Shown here in pieces: positions 45,845-54,380 of a DNA stretch of 64,000 bases (position 1 is the stretch's first letter; each line of letters opens with the position of its first letter). The position numbers were made by a program, and so were the translations under genes. The notes under the pieces are model-generated. The model worked only from the letters and a program-made list of their open reading frames with translations, was not told the origin of the DNA and did not search any database. This stretch comes from Billgrantia aerodenitrificans (GTDB lineage: Bacteria > Pseudomonadota > Gammaproteobacteria > Pseudomonadales > Halomonadaceae), in contig NZ_JABFTV010000003.1 of NCBI RefSeq assembly GCF_021404405.1, positions 413,393-477,392 on the forward strand. The letters run 5' to 3'.

Positions 45845-47527
45845 TCACGGATTCTCGTATGCTGTGGGGGCCTCGGCTTTCAGAGTCGCTACGATGCGCT
45901 GACGGAGGTTGGCCTTGTCGAGTTTGCCGACCTTGGTCAGGGGCAGGGCGTCGATGAGCTCGATGCGTTCGGGCCACTTAAAAATCGCCAGGCCCGCCTC
46001 CTTGAGGAAGGCTCCGAGTTCCTCGACGCTGGGCGGGGTCGCTCCGGGTTCCACTACTGCATAGAGGCAGATGCGTTCACCGTGGGTGGGCGAGGGCATG
46101 CCCACCACGGCCACATCGGTGAAGGCGGGGTGGGACATGACGGCCCGTTCGACCTCTTCGCAGTTCACCTTCTCGCCGGCCCGGTCCACCACGTCCTTGA
46201 GGCGGCCCTCGAAGGAGTAGTAGTCCTGGCCGTCGACCCAATGCTTCAGCATCAGATCGCCGGAACGGTAGAAGCCGTCGCGGGTGAAGGCTTCCGCATT
46301 GCGTTCCGGAGCATGATAATAGCCGCGGATCGTGTAGGGACCGCGCACGGCCAGCTCACCGATCTGGCCGTCGGCAACCTCGTGCTCAGTGCCGGGCTCG
46401 AGAAGCCTGACCTCGTCGTGCTCCGAGATCGGGCGACCGCAGGTGCCGAAGCGGATTGCTTCGCTATCGCCCCGTCGGGTGAACATGATGGTCCCTTCGG
46501 TCATTCCGAAGATGTGATGTCCCTCCACGCCCATCGTGCGGGTGACGATTTCGGCGGCGTCGGTGGAGAAGACCTCTCGTAGCCTCTCCGTGGGGAGGTG
46601 CCCTTGGGCGATTTCCGCCTTCATGCGCATGATAATCGGCTTGGCGGCGCCCATGATCGTGGGCCGCAGGGCGTTGTGCACCTCGCGTATAGCCTCCTGA
46701 TCGACCCGCGGCGTGGCGATGACCGTGCCGCCGTTCATGAGGAAAGGCCCCCAGCCGCAGCCCATGTTGAGATTGTGCGCGAAGGGCATCGGGATAAACA
46801 GGCGATCGTCTGAGTGCCAGCCCTTGAAGGTCCAGACCTGGCGCATGTTGTAAAGGTATTCCGCATGCAAGCGCGGGATGATCTTGGGCACCCCGGTCGT
46901 GCCGCCCGAAAGTTGGAAGGCGGCGACCTGCCAGGGGTCCTGGGGTGCGGCCGCGAGCGCGGCGCGTGCCGCTGGGCTCGGGTCGCCCGCCATCAGCGCG
47001 GCCAGGTCGACGGCACCTTCCCCGGCGGTGCCGCGGGTCGAGACGATCAGTTCGAGCCCGGGCACCTTGCCCTGCATCTTCCTGGCGAAGGCATGGAAGT
47101 CGAACTTGGTCTCGTCGCTCTCGATGAAGTGGGCTTTGGCGCCACCGAACGCCGCGAGATAGCCGATCTCTGCCTCGCGGTGGGCGGCTAGGGTGCAGAT
47201 CGGAATGATTCCGGCCTTCCAGCAGGCGAGGAAGGCGATAAGCGTCTCGGGCTTGTTAGTGAGCTGAAAGATCACCCGGTCGAGTGGCTTCAGCCCGAGT
47301 GACAGGAGCCCCTGCGCGGCTCTGTCGGTCAGTGCATCCAGCTCGGCGTAGCGATACTGACCGTCGAGCCAGAGGATGGCGGGCTGCTCGGCATGTCGCC
47401 TGGCCGCGGCGCGGAAGCCGTCGGCCAGAGTCTCGGTGGTGAGAACACCGGCCTCGTGCCAGCGTTTCAGGTCGGCGGTGGGCGGATAGACGACACCGGC
47501 GATGGGGTGCTGCGGTTGGTAGGTCAT
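45845..47527 (-). CDS. Aryl-CoA / aryl-AMP ligase (EntE/SdgA-like)
   Basis: A 560-residue adenylate-forming enzyme. AMP loop QLSGGTTGVPKIIPR, then HIFGMTEGTIMFTRRG, FYRSGDLM, DRAGEKVNCEEVE and C-terminal catalytic lysine in TKVGKLDKANLR. The N-terminus resembles 2,3-dihydroxybenzoate-AMP ligases and salicylyl-AMP ligase SdgA. It should activate an ortho-hydroxy or amino-benzoate to its CoA thioester for the FAD hydroxylase. The nearest paralogue cannot be chosen from sequence alone. It follows the alpha/beta hydrolase gene closely. Confidence 0.88.
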   Translation of the reverse strand: MTYQPQHPIAGVVYPPTADLKRWHEAGVLTTETLADGFRAAARRHAEQPAILWLDGQYRYAELDALTDRAAQGLLSLGLKPLDRVIFQLTNKPETLIAFLACWKAGIIPICTLAAHREAEIGYLAAFGGAKAHFIESDETKFDFHAFARKMQGKVPGLELIVSTRGTAGEGAVDLAALMAGDPSPAARAALAAAPQDPWQVAAFQLSGGTTGVPKIIPRLHAEYLYNMRQVWTFKGWHSDDRLFIPMPFAHNLNMGCGWGPFLMNGGTVIATPRVDQEAIREVHNALRPTIMGAAKPIIMRMKAEIAQGHLPTERLREVFSTDAAEIVTRTMGVEGHHIFGMTEGTIMFTRRGDSEAIRFGTCGRPISEHDEVRLLEPGTEHEVADGQIGELAVRGPYTIRGYYHAPERNAEAFTRDGFYRSGDLMLKHWVDGQDYYSFEGRLKDVVDRAGEKVNCEEVERAVMSHPAFTDVAVVGMPSPTHGERICLYAVVEPGATPPSVEELGAFLKEAGLAIFKWPERIELIDALPLTKVGKLDKANLRQRIVATLKAEAPTAYENP

Positions 47528-47548
47528 GATCTCTTCCTCCGGTGCGAC

Positions 47549-48793
47549 TCAGGTGACGAGCCGGTCGCTCAGCCAACTACGGATCGCCTTGCCGGCGATG
47601 GTCTGGCCACTGGGCTCGCCAGCCACGAGGGGCTGGCCGTGGTGAGTGCCACGGATCGACACCTGGGCCTTATCCGGGGTGCCGAGGGCGTCGAAGATCG
47701 CGGCGATCTCCTCGGGAAAGACACAGGCATCCGCGGTATAGCGCACAACGAAGGTCGGTTGGTCGATCACCGGGGCGCAGCGCAGTACGCCGGCCTTCGA
47801 TGACAGCCCCGACCAGGTCGACAGCCAGCTTTCCGGTGTGCAGACCTTGCCGAAACCCACCCCGTTCATGTTGGTCTTGAACGGGTCGCGCCCCCAGAGC
47901 GATCCGAGCGTGCGGTCGGTCGGGTCGAGGGAAAGATCCCAGTTGCGCAGATCGGCATCTGTGCGCGGTACCTCGAAGATAGGTTGCCAGCCCGCCATCA
48001 ACCGCTCTTGGTCGGCGGCCTCGCCGGCCTTCACCCGCCGGCGTGCTTCCATGCGCTTGCTGACCAGCTCCCGGGCGGTCCTATCTATCTGGGCGACGCG
48101 GGCTCGCTGGGCCGTCCGGTAGCGATCTATGAACTCGGGGGCGTAGGTCGCCCCATCACGGGAGAATCCGTTCTCGGTGGCGAAGGGGAAGAGCGTGGGG
48201 TCCAAGGAGAGAGGGTCACTCTCGTCGGTGACGGAGGGGTCTAGCGAGTTCATGAGCAGCAGGCCCTGCCCGGGGTGCGGGGCTACCAGCACCAGCAGGT
48301 CGGGCTTGGCCATCGGGGCCTCGGCGAGCTTCACCGGCCGTCCGGCGGGTGTGCACGTTTCGCGCTGTGCCGGTGGCAGGTTGGCTTGCTCGGTGTAGTA
48401 GGCATAGAGCCCGCCGCCGCCCGAGTTGCCGACGAGCACGAGCTGATCAAAGCCATGTTCCTTCAGGAAGGTCGTCCCGGCATCCACATCCAGCAATGCC
48501 AGTTCATGCTCAAGCCTCAGGTCATTGCCCGGGTTGCGGGAGCCCTGGACCCATACTGCGGCGCCGGCGTCGAGCAGCTCGGGGACGAGATAGTGGGTGG
48601 CCAGAATCTCTCGTGGGTGCATCAGGCAGCAGACGGCGCGCTCACCGCCGCGACGATAGAGATAGCCGGTGACGTTTGCGCCATCGACGGTCGTGAGGGT
48701 GTGGACCGAGGCGATCATGTCGGCCGGCAGCCGTGTCGGGTCCCACTGTGCGCCCCTGAGCCCGGCCAGTGGCGTGAAGTCTACCGATGGCAT
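47549..48793 (-). CDS. Alpha/beta hydrolase of the aromatic cluster
   Basis: A 414-residue alpha/beta hydrolase. The nucleophile elbow is GNSGGGG (Ser124), with a likely oxyanion segment CCLMHPREILATH and catalytic His in GTHHGQPLV near the C-terminus. Start at 48793 with AAGGAGG. The substrate is unknown: in context it could hydrolyse a ring-cleavage product or an ester. An operator-like palindrome lies about 40 bases upstream. Confidence 0.8.
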   Translation of the reverse strand: MPSVDFTPLAGLRGAQWDPTRLPADMIASVHTLTTVDGANVTGYLYRRGGERAVCCLMHPREILATHYLVPELLDAGAAVWVQGSRNPGNDLRLEHELALLDVDAGTTFLKEHGFDQLVLVGNSGGGGLYAYYTEQANLPPAQRETCTPAGRPVKLAEAPMAKPDLLVLVAPHPGQGLLLMNSLDPSVTDESDPLSLDPTLFPFATENGFSRDGATYAPEFIDRYRTAQRARVAQIDRTARELVSKRMEARRRVKAGEAADQERLMAGWQPIFEVPRTDADLRNWDLSLDPTDRTLGSLWGRDPFKTNMNGVGFGKVCTPESWLSTWSGLSSKAGVLRCAPVIDQPTFVVRYTADACVFPEEIAAIFDALGTPDKAQVSIRGTHHGQPLVAGEPSGQTIAGKAIRSWLSDRLVT

Positions 48794-48833
48794 CGTGGCC
48801 TCCTTGTTCTTGTCTTCTTCGAGAGTAGCGTCA

Positions 48834-48852
48834 TATTGATACCCAATCAATA
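48834..48852. promoter_or_regulatory. TetR-type operator B
   Basis: TATTGATACCCAATCAATA, perfect 7-bp inverted repeat with a five-base spacer, directly upstream of the alpha/beta hydrolase gene. It is the best copy of three matching sites in the cluster. Confidence 0.8.
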
Positions 48853-48944
48853 AATGGCCAAAAGATGGCCTCTGATAGGGGGTGTCTCTGGAGGGCTTCT
48901 CATGCCCCAGGAGCGGTTAACAATTTCTAGCCGGACCGGGCGGC

Positions 48945-49205
48945 TCAGAGCGGCCGGCTAGTTCCTGTGATGCGCACCTCATCGCGCCCCCAGTGGGTGA
49001 TCTCGCCGTTAAGGCCGCCGGTGAAGATGCCGTACCAGACCGCGGGCTTCATCTGCATCGCCTTGCGCTCGAAGGTCAGTTCATTGGGGGCGGAGATTGT
49101 CCAGTACCCCTTCACGGGGCCGGTGATGGTCACGTCTGGCTTACCGCGCATGGTGTCGACCATGGGGCGGAACTCGGGGACATTAATGACATGTACCTCG
49201 ATCAT
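48945..49205 (-). CDS. Small uncharacterised protein following the VOC gene
   Basis: An 86-residue protein (MIEVHVINVPEFRPMVDTM...AVWYGIFTGGLNGEITHWGRDEV). I recognise no family. The start overlaps the VOC protein stop by four bases, so it is coupled and may be a subunit or partner of that enzyme. The beta-rich C-terminus is aromatic. It ends the first transcription unit of the cluster. Confidence 0.7.
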   Translation of the reverse strand: MIEVHVINVPEFRPMVDTMRGKPDVTITGPVKGYWTISAPNELTFERKAMQMKPAVWYGIFTGGLNGEITHWGRDEVRITGTSRPL

Positions 49206-49909
49206 TGGGCGTCCTCCATCTTGTAGGTATTGACCAGTTTGGCCTTGCGGCGCCAGACGGCATCAATGTCTTCCATCAGCTGGCCCGCGGCGCGTGCCTC
49301 GGCCTCCACCGCCATCGCGGCTTGCAGGGTCAGGCGAGCATCCGCCTCGTCGATCGCCTCGGTGTCGCGAAGGCGGCGAGTGACTTCCACCGGATAGCCG
49401 TTCGGGTCGGTGAAATAGATCGACTCCAAGATCTCGTGTCGGGTGTAGGGCGAGACCTGGACGCCGCGCTTCTCCAACGTCTCCTTCCACTGGATCAGCT
49501 CCTTCTCGCTGTCCACGGCCCAGGCGGTATGGGTGGCGAAGTAGAAATGATGCGCTTCTGGAGCATACTTCTCGGGGCGCTCGCTGCCGATATAGTAGAA
49601 GAAGGCGATGGTGGCGCCTTTCCCGGCATCGAAGAAGAAGTGAAGGAAGTCGTGGTGGCCCGGTGGGCCCCAGCCACGTGCCGTGATCGCATGTACCAGC
49701 GGCAGGCCGAGCACATCGCGGTAGAACTCTACCGTCTCGTTCAGTTTCCAGGTTGGGCGCGCGGTGTGGTCGACGCCGTGTAGGGTCAGCCGGATGCCAT
49801 CCTCCACGGCGTGCCTCACGCCGGTGAGATCGCCCGTGCCGATGCCCATCGCCTCGTTGAAGCTCTTCGCCGAGGAGGCGTCGTCGCGCGTTGCAAGCTT
49901 CTCGGTCAT
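49202..49909 (-). CDS. VOC-superfamily protein, candidate ring-cleavage dioxygenase
   Basis: A 235-residue vicinal-oxygen-chelate protein with LHGVDHTARP, TVEFYRDVLGLPLVHA and FTDPNGYPVEVTRR. The likely metal ligands His48, His120/121 and Glu175 match the two-His-one-Glu site of extradiol dioxygenases. The operon of CoA ligase, hydroxylase and maleate isomerase lacks any other ring-opening enzyme, so this is the best candidate. The extra C-terminal helices (about 185-235) are unusual for catechol dioxygenases. Start has a good AAGGAG site. Confidence 0.78.
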   Translation of the reverse strand: MTEKLATRDDASSAKSFNEAMGIGTGDLTGVRHAVEDGIRLTLHGVDHTARPTWKLNETVEFYRDVLGLPLVHAITARGWGPPGHHDFLHFFFDAGKGATIAFFYYIGSERPEKYAPEAHHFYFATHTAWAVDSEKELIQWKETLEKRGVQVSPYTRHEILESIYFTDPNGYPVEVTRRLRDTEAIDEADARLTLQAAMAVEAEARAAGQLMEDIDAVWRRKAKLVNTYKMEDAQ

Positions 49910-49955
49910 TGCAGTCGCTCCTTTCGAATCTTCGTGTCAGTAGGATATTGACATT

Positions 49956-49974
49956 TATTGAGGCTATATCAATA
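49956..49974. promoter_or_regulatory. TetR-type operator C
   Basis: TATTGAGGCTATATCAATA, same 19-base frame as operators A and B with one change in the left arm. It lies between the divergent VOC gene and the TetR gene, where one site can control both. Confidence 0.75.
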
Positions 49975-50019
49975 AAAATGGGCTTGCAAGGAAATTTGAT
50001 ACTGTGGCAATTTAAATGC

Positions 50020-50784
50020 ATGGAACAGACATCAAGAACGAAGCGGCGTGGCCGCGGGCGGCCGCGGTTGGACGGTGGCAACGGTGAAGCAGTTGTCAGT
50101 AGGGAGGCAGTGATCGAACTGGCCTATGAACTCGCGCGGAGTGAGCCCCTAGAGGACGTCTCCTTCGTCAGGCTGGCCAAGATACTGGGCGTGGTTCCCG
50201 GTGCGCTGCACTACCACATTGGTACCAAGGACGACCTGACCTCCGCCATCCTCAACCGCTTCTACAAGCAGCTGTTGGCTCGGCTGATAGAGATTTCCGA
50301 GGACCTGCCCTGGCGAGAGCGCCTACGCCGGTTCGCCTGCATTCTGATGACGTGCGAGCGTGATCACCGTGGCGCGGCGGAATATATCCAGACGAAGGCC
50401 AAGTTCCGGGTGTTCCAGAAGGTCCGCTCGGGGGAGACCGACTATGGGGCGGCCTATCTGGATCACGCCTTCGGCATGTTCCGGGAGGCGGGCTTCGACG
50501 CCGAGCAGAGCGCGATGTTTTACCATGTGCTCGCCCTCCATTGCCTGGCCGCTGCCAACTCCCATGTGGCGCATCTGGAACCGGCGGAGCATGAGCGCTT
50601 CCTATTAAAACAGGCGAGCAGCCTCCCCGCAGGAACCATGCCCGGCCTCGATTTCGCCCTCAGGGCCTTCTCAGGCATCCGGGCGGATGACGCCTTCGAG
50701 TTTGGACTGGAGGCATTGCTGGATCGCTTCGCCGCTGCGCGCAGGTCTGAGCCTAAGCAGACGGTGCATGATGGCGTGAGCTAA
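50020..50784 (+). CDS. TetR-family regulator of the aromatic cluster
   Basis: A 254-residue TetR-type regulator, with N-terminal helix-turn-helix FVRLAKILGVVPGALHYHIGTKDDLTSAIL (about 49-78) and a helical ligand-binding part. It is divergent from the catabolic operon and is probably its repressor, with release by an aromatic acid or its CoA ester. Three matching palindromes (45790, 48834, 49956) are the expected binding sites. The start may alternatively be ATG 49978. Confidence 0.88.
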   Translation: MEQTSRTKRRGRGRPRLDGGNGEAVVSREAVIELAYELARSEPLEDVSFVRLAKILGVVPGALHYHIGTKDDLTSAILNRFYKQLLARLIEISEDLPWRERLRRFACILMTCERDHRGAAEYIQTKAKFRVFQKVRSGETDYGAAYLDHAFGMFREAGFDAEQSAMFYHVLALHCLAAANSHVAHLEPAEHERFLLKQASSLPAGTMPGLDFALRAFSGIRADDAFEFGLEALLDRFAAARRSEPKQTVHDGVS

Positions 50785-50958
50785 GGTTCCGTCCGAGCGA
50801 TATGCATAGTGTAATGCGCAGTGGAGAGGCATCGAGCTTACGAGAATGCAAGCAGAGTTCAGGTCACCTCGGGTTTTAAATTTGGAAACTGCTCCTAAGA
50901 GGGGCACTTATGCTACCGCAATCTGTCCTTAGATCTCTAATGTTCTTCTGACGCTTCG

Positions 50959-52170
50959 CTAAATTGCAGGCTCAACCAAAGCTGCCACCTTTGCCAAGGC
51001 CTCCTTCCTTTCATCGAAGTAGTCGTAACGGTCATAGATCCCTTCGATGCCCCTGAGCTTGTGATTCAGGCAGCGCTCCGCGACATGGCCTGGGACGCCA
51101 GCGGCAGCCAGCAGGCTGCGGCAGGTGCGTCGCAGGTCATGCACCGTGAACTCGGCGATGTCGTTCATCCTGTTCTCCGGCTGCTGCTTCTTGCCGGGCT
51201 CCTTGCCAAACAGCTTGGCAATGGCGCGATTCAGGGTGTCCTTGCCCATGTGTGGCCGCTTGCTGCTGCGGCGGCTGGGGAAGACGTAGGGCGAGCCACA
51301 GGCGCGGATCTTGAGCTCTTCCAGCCAGCCCACGGCCTGCGTAGGCAGGGGGATGACGATCCCTGTGCCTGTCTTGCTCCGCTCACCGGACAGGTTCCAC
51401 CGGCTGCCCTTCAGGTCGAATTCTAACCACTGGGCCTCGGTCAGCTCGGTCTTGCGCACCCCCAGGACGAGCAGCAGCGCACACGCGAGGTAGTTTTCAC
51501 GGGTGAAACTCTCGCGGTTGTCCCTGAAGATTTGGAAGACCTGGTGAATTTCCTCGACGGTGAGGGCGCGGTCACGGCTTTTCTCGATGCCGCCGGCGTC
51601 GTTGACGCTAAAGGCAGCTGCCGGGTTATAGGTAAGCAGGCCTAGCTTGATGGCGTGGTTGAAGAGCTGCTTCAGGTACATCAGGGTGTCGTTGGCGATG
51701 GCCGGGCGCCCGCTGCCAGCAACCTTGCGAATGATGGCACGCACGTCCATTGGGGTAACGTTCTCCAAGGTCTGGTGCCCAATGGACGGGGCGATCTCCT
51801 TCTCGAAGATGCGCTTCGGGATGCGTGGATGCTTAAGGCGCTTCTCCAGTTCGTGATACCAGTCGTCGAACAGCTCCCTGACGGAGTGGATGGTGATCTG
51901 CTCTTCCCGCTTGCGCTCCTCGACAGGGTCGATGCCGCTCCGGATGGCCCTCTGAGCCTCGACAGCTTGCTCACGGGCCTCAGCCAAGGATAGGTTCGCG
52001 CACTTGTCCAGCGTCAGCTCACGGCGCTTTCCAGCGAGCGTGTACCGATGCATCCAGTAGGGAGCGCCCTTTTTGGGGATCATCAGGTACAGGCCGCTTC
52101 CATCGCTGTAGCGGCCAGGTGCACCGTCCTTGATCAGGGACTGGACCTTCTTGGCTGTAAAATTCCCCAT
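50959..52170 (-). CDS. P4-type tyrosine integrase
   Basis: A 403-residue phage integrase with the N-terminal DUF4102 arm-binding domain (YSDGSGLYLMIPKKGAPYWMHRY) and the catalytic domain with Arg in GVRKTELTEAQW, HDLRRTCRSLL, a second His region and Tyr in GIYDRYDYFDER. It lies about 350 bases inside the right attachment repeat, its usual place, and should catalyse insertion at the yicC 3' end. Start at 52170 follows AGGAGG; a Met one codon earlier is equivalent. Confidence 0.95.
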   Translation of the reverse strand: MGNFTAKKVQSLIKDGAPGRYSDGSGLYLMIPKKGAPYWMHRYTLAGKRRELTLDKCANLSLAEAREQAVEAQRAIRSGIDPVEERKREEQITIHSVRELFDDWYHELEKRLKHPRIPKRIFEKEIAPSIGHQTLENVTPMDVRAIIRKVAGSGRPAIANDTLMYLKQLFNHAIKLGLLTYNPAAAFSVNDAGGIEKSRDRALTVEEIHQVFQIFRDNRESFTRENYLACALLLVLGVRKTELTEAQWLEFDLKGSRWNLSGERSKTGTGIVIPLPTQAVGWLEELKIRACGSPYVFPSRRSSKRPHMGKDTLNRAIAKLFGKEPGKKQQPENRMNDIAEFTVHDLRRTCRSLLAAAGVPGHVAERCLNHKLRGIEGIYDRYDYFDERKEALAKVAALVEPAI

Positions 52171-52340
52171 CATCCCCTCCTGGCAAGTGCCGTCAAAAAT
52201 TTGAAACAAATGTTTGGATTCTTGGCGGCCAAGGTCGGGCGTCGCTCAGTAACTCCATGTTTAGCCAAACCCTTCATGCCTGGCATGCATGAGAGGGCTG
52301 TCGCTGGAAAGGAGGCCATGTCCGGGAGTGAGCGTTTGAA

Positions 52341-52414
52341 GTGGGGAGTACCCATGGAGCAATTTCGCCTTTTGGTGGGGAGTACGCCGGGTTACTCTCC
52401 ATTGTACTCCCCAC
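52341..52414. repeat. GTGGGGAGTAC repeats near the right end (candidate integrase arm sites)
   Basis: GTGGGGAGTAC at 52341-52351 and 52375-52385, and its inverse GTACTCCCCAC at 52404-52414. The latter continues TTGGC, as does the left-end copy at 19112. They lie between the integrase gene and the right attachment repeat. Confidence 0.6.
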
Positions 52415-52519
52415 TTGGCACAGGCTTAAGCTAGATTTTCGTAGACAACCGTAGACAACGGATGCGTTATTTGTCTTGAAAAAAAAAGGGTTGTGGAATT
52501 TGGTGGCTGAGCGTGGACA

Positions 52520-52540
52520 TCACTCGATGTTCTGGATCTG
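52520..52540. repeat. Right attachment-site repeat (attR), 3' end of yicC
   Basis: The last codons and stop of yicC. Twenty of 21 bases match 19008-19028. Because the gene is intact on this side, the element restores the yicC end on insertion. Confidence 0.85.
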
Positions 52541-53398
52541 CTCGCGCATCTGCTCGATCAGCACCTTGAGCTCCACCGCGCAGCGGGTGGTGCTGGCCAC
52601 CGCCGACTTGGAGGAGAGGGTGTTGGCCTCGCGGTTGAGCTCCTGCATCAGGAAATCGAGGCGGCGCCCCTTGGGCCCCTTCTGGCCGAGCTGGCGCTCC
52701 ACTTCGCTGACGTGGGCCTCGAGCCGGTCGAGCTCCTCGTCCACGTCGGCCTTCTGGGCCAGGAGCACCAGCTCGGCTTCCAGGCGCTGGGGGTCGAGCT
52801 CCGCCTTGACCGTTTCCAGACGCTCCAGCAGCTGGGCGCGCTGACGCTCGAGGATGGTCGGCATCAGGCGGCGCACTTCGGCAACCTGCTCGCGCACGCC
52901 GGCCAGGCGTTCACGAATCATCACGGCGAGCTTGTCGCCTTCGCGGGCGCGGGCCTCGATCAGCTCGTCGAGGGCGGCCTCGAACAGCGCCGTGGCTTCC
53001 GCCTTAACCAGGTCCAGGTCGATGCCCTGGGCGTCGAGCACGCCGGGGTGCTCCAGCAGCGACAGGGCGTCGGGCATGGCGACCTGGGGCAGCGCTTCGC
53101 GAATCTCCCCCAGCGCCGCGGCCAGGGCCACCAGGCGGGTGTGATTGACCGCCAGGGTCTCGCTGATGTCGGTGGGTTCGAAGCGCAGGTGACACTCCAC
53201 CTTGCCGCGGGCCAGGCGCGTGCGCAGCGCCTCGCGGAAGGCGGGCTCCAGATCGCGCAGGGCCTCGGGCAGCCGGAAGAAGGGTTCCAGGTAGCGCTGA
53301 TTCACCGAGCGCAGCTCCAGCTGCAGGCTGCCCCAGTCGTCCTCACGGCTCTGGCGGGCAAAGGCGGTCATGCTGTGAACCTTGCTTTGGTCAACCAT
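52520..53398 (-). CDS. yicC: YicC-family endoribonuclease
   Basis: A 292-residue YicC/YloC protein. N-terminus [47 protein letters not shown] and C-terminus [25 protein letters not shown] are diagnostic. The family has been reported to be an RNase acting on small RNAs in E. coli. Start at 53398 follows AAGGAG. It is divergent from rph. The integrated element uses its last codons as attachment site without changing the protein. Confidence 0.95.
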   Translation of the reverse strand: MVDQSKVHSMTAFARQSREDDWGSLQLELRSVNQRYLEPFFRLPEALRDLEPAFREALRTRLARGKVECHLRFEPTDISETLAVNHTRLVALAAALGEIREALPQVAMPDALSLLEHPGVLDAQGIDLDLVKAEATALFEAALDELIEARAREGDKLAVMIRERLAGVREQVAEVRRLMPTILERQRAQLLERLETVKAELDPQRLEAELVLLAQKADVDEELDRLEAHVSEVERQLGQKGPKGRRLDFLMQELNREANTLSSKSAVASTTRCAVELKVLIEQMREQIQNIE

Positions 53399-53570
53399 GG
53401 GAACTCCTTGTTCGGTCGTCGGCACTTCGGCAGCACGGACGGGATGTGAGACGAGGAGTTTAACCGATTACCCGCCCCGACCGTGTAGAATGGCCAGCCA
53501 TTCGACACCGATGCCCAGGGCCACCCGCCCGGCCCGGCGTCACCCAGTTCGTATCGATTCGAGAGGTAAC

Positions 53571-54308
53571 ATGGCTTCCGACCTGAAACGTCCCAGCGGA
53601 CGGCGCCCCGACCAGCCCCGCGAGATTCGCCTGACCCGTGATTTCACCCGCCACGCCGAGGGTTCGGTGCTGGTGGAGTTCGGCGACACCAAGGTGCTGT
53701 GCAACGCCAGCGTCGAGGCCGGCGTGCCGCGCTGGCTGCGCGGCAAGGGGCAGGGCTGGGTCACCGCCGAGTACGGCATGCTGCCGCGCGCCACCCACAC
53801 CCGCGGCGACCGCGAGGCGGCCCGCGGCAAGCAGGGCGGGCGCACGCTGGAGATCCAGCGCCTGATCGGCCGCTCGCTGCGGGCGTCGGTCAACCTCAAG
53901 AAGCTGGGCGAATTCACCATCACCGTGGACTGCGACGTGATCCAGGCCGACGGCGGCACCCGCACCGCCTCGATCACCGGCGGCTGCGTGGCGCTGGTGG
54001 ACGCCATCCGCTATTTGCAGCGCAAGAAGCTGATCAAGGGCGATCCCTTCGTGCAGCTGATCAGCTCGGTCTCGGTGGGATTGTTCAAGGGTCTGCCGGT
54101 GGTGGATCTCGACTACCCCGAGGACAGCGGCGCCGACACCGACATGAACGTGGTGATGGCCGAGTCGGGCGGGCTGATCGAGGTGCAGGGCACCGCCGAG
54201 GCGGGGGTGTTCTCCCGCGAGCAGCTCAACGCCATGCTGGAACTGGCCGAGAACGCCGGCGCCCAGCTCTTCGAGCACCAGCGCGAGGCCCTGGGCATTC
54301 GTCGCTGA
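53571..54308 (+). CDS. rph: Ribonuclease PH
   Basis: A 245-residue RNase PH, a phosphorolytic 3'-5' exoribonuclease trimming tRNA 3' ends. [43 protein letters not shown] and [18 protein letters not shown] are characteristic, as is [19 protein letters not shown]. Full length; start is well supported by GAGAGG. It ends at a terminator. Confidence 0.97.
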   Translation: MASDLKRPSGRRPDQPREIRLTRDFTRHAEGSVLVEFGDTKVLCNASVEAGVPRWLRGKGQGWVTAEYGMLPRATHTRGDREAARGKQGGRTLEIQRLIGRSLRASVNLKKLGEFTITVDCDVIQADGGTRTASITGGCVALVDAIRYLQRKKLIKGDPFVQLISSVSVGLFKGLPVVDLDYPEDSGADTDMNVVMAESGGLIEVQGTAEAGVFSREQLNAMLELAENAGAQLFEHQREALGIRR

Positions 54309-54316
54309 ATCAAAAC

Positions 54317-54349
54317 GCAGTGCGCCGGCATCCAATGCCGGCGCACTGC
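54317..54349. terminator. Terminator between convergent rph and exodeoxyribonuclease genes
   Basis: Perfect 15-bp stem GCAGTGCGCCGGCAT with loop CCA, nine bases after rph. Usable from either direction. Confidence 0.7.
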
Positions 54350-54380
54350 AGCCCGGTCGGGCCGCGACGAAGGGGTGTGC

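Larger units (their letters stand above)
19008..52540. mobile_element. Integrated genomic island inserted at the 3' end of yicC
   Basis: The segment is bounded by a 21-base direct repeat with one mismatch, carries a P4-type integrase inside its right end, and has different content from the flanking core genes: restriction system, candidate defence gene, phage-like recombination genes, IS remnants and a catabolic cluster. The right copy of the repeat is the genuine yicC 3' end; the left copy is a stranded duplicate of it. It could be mobilisable or a decayed integrative element; no conjugation genes are visible. The catabolic portion may have joined separately. Confidence 0.85.
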
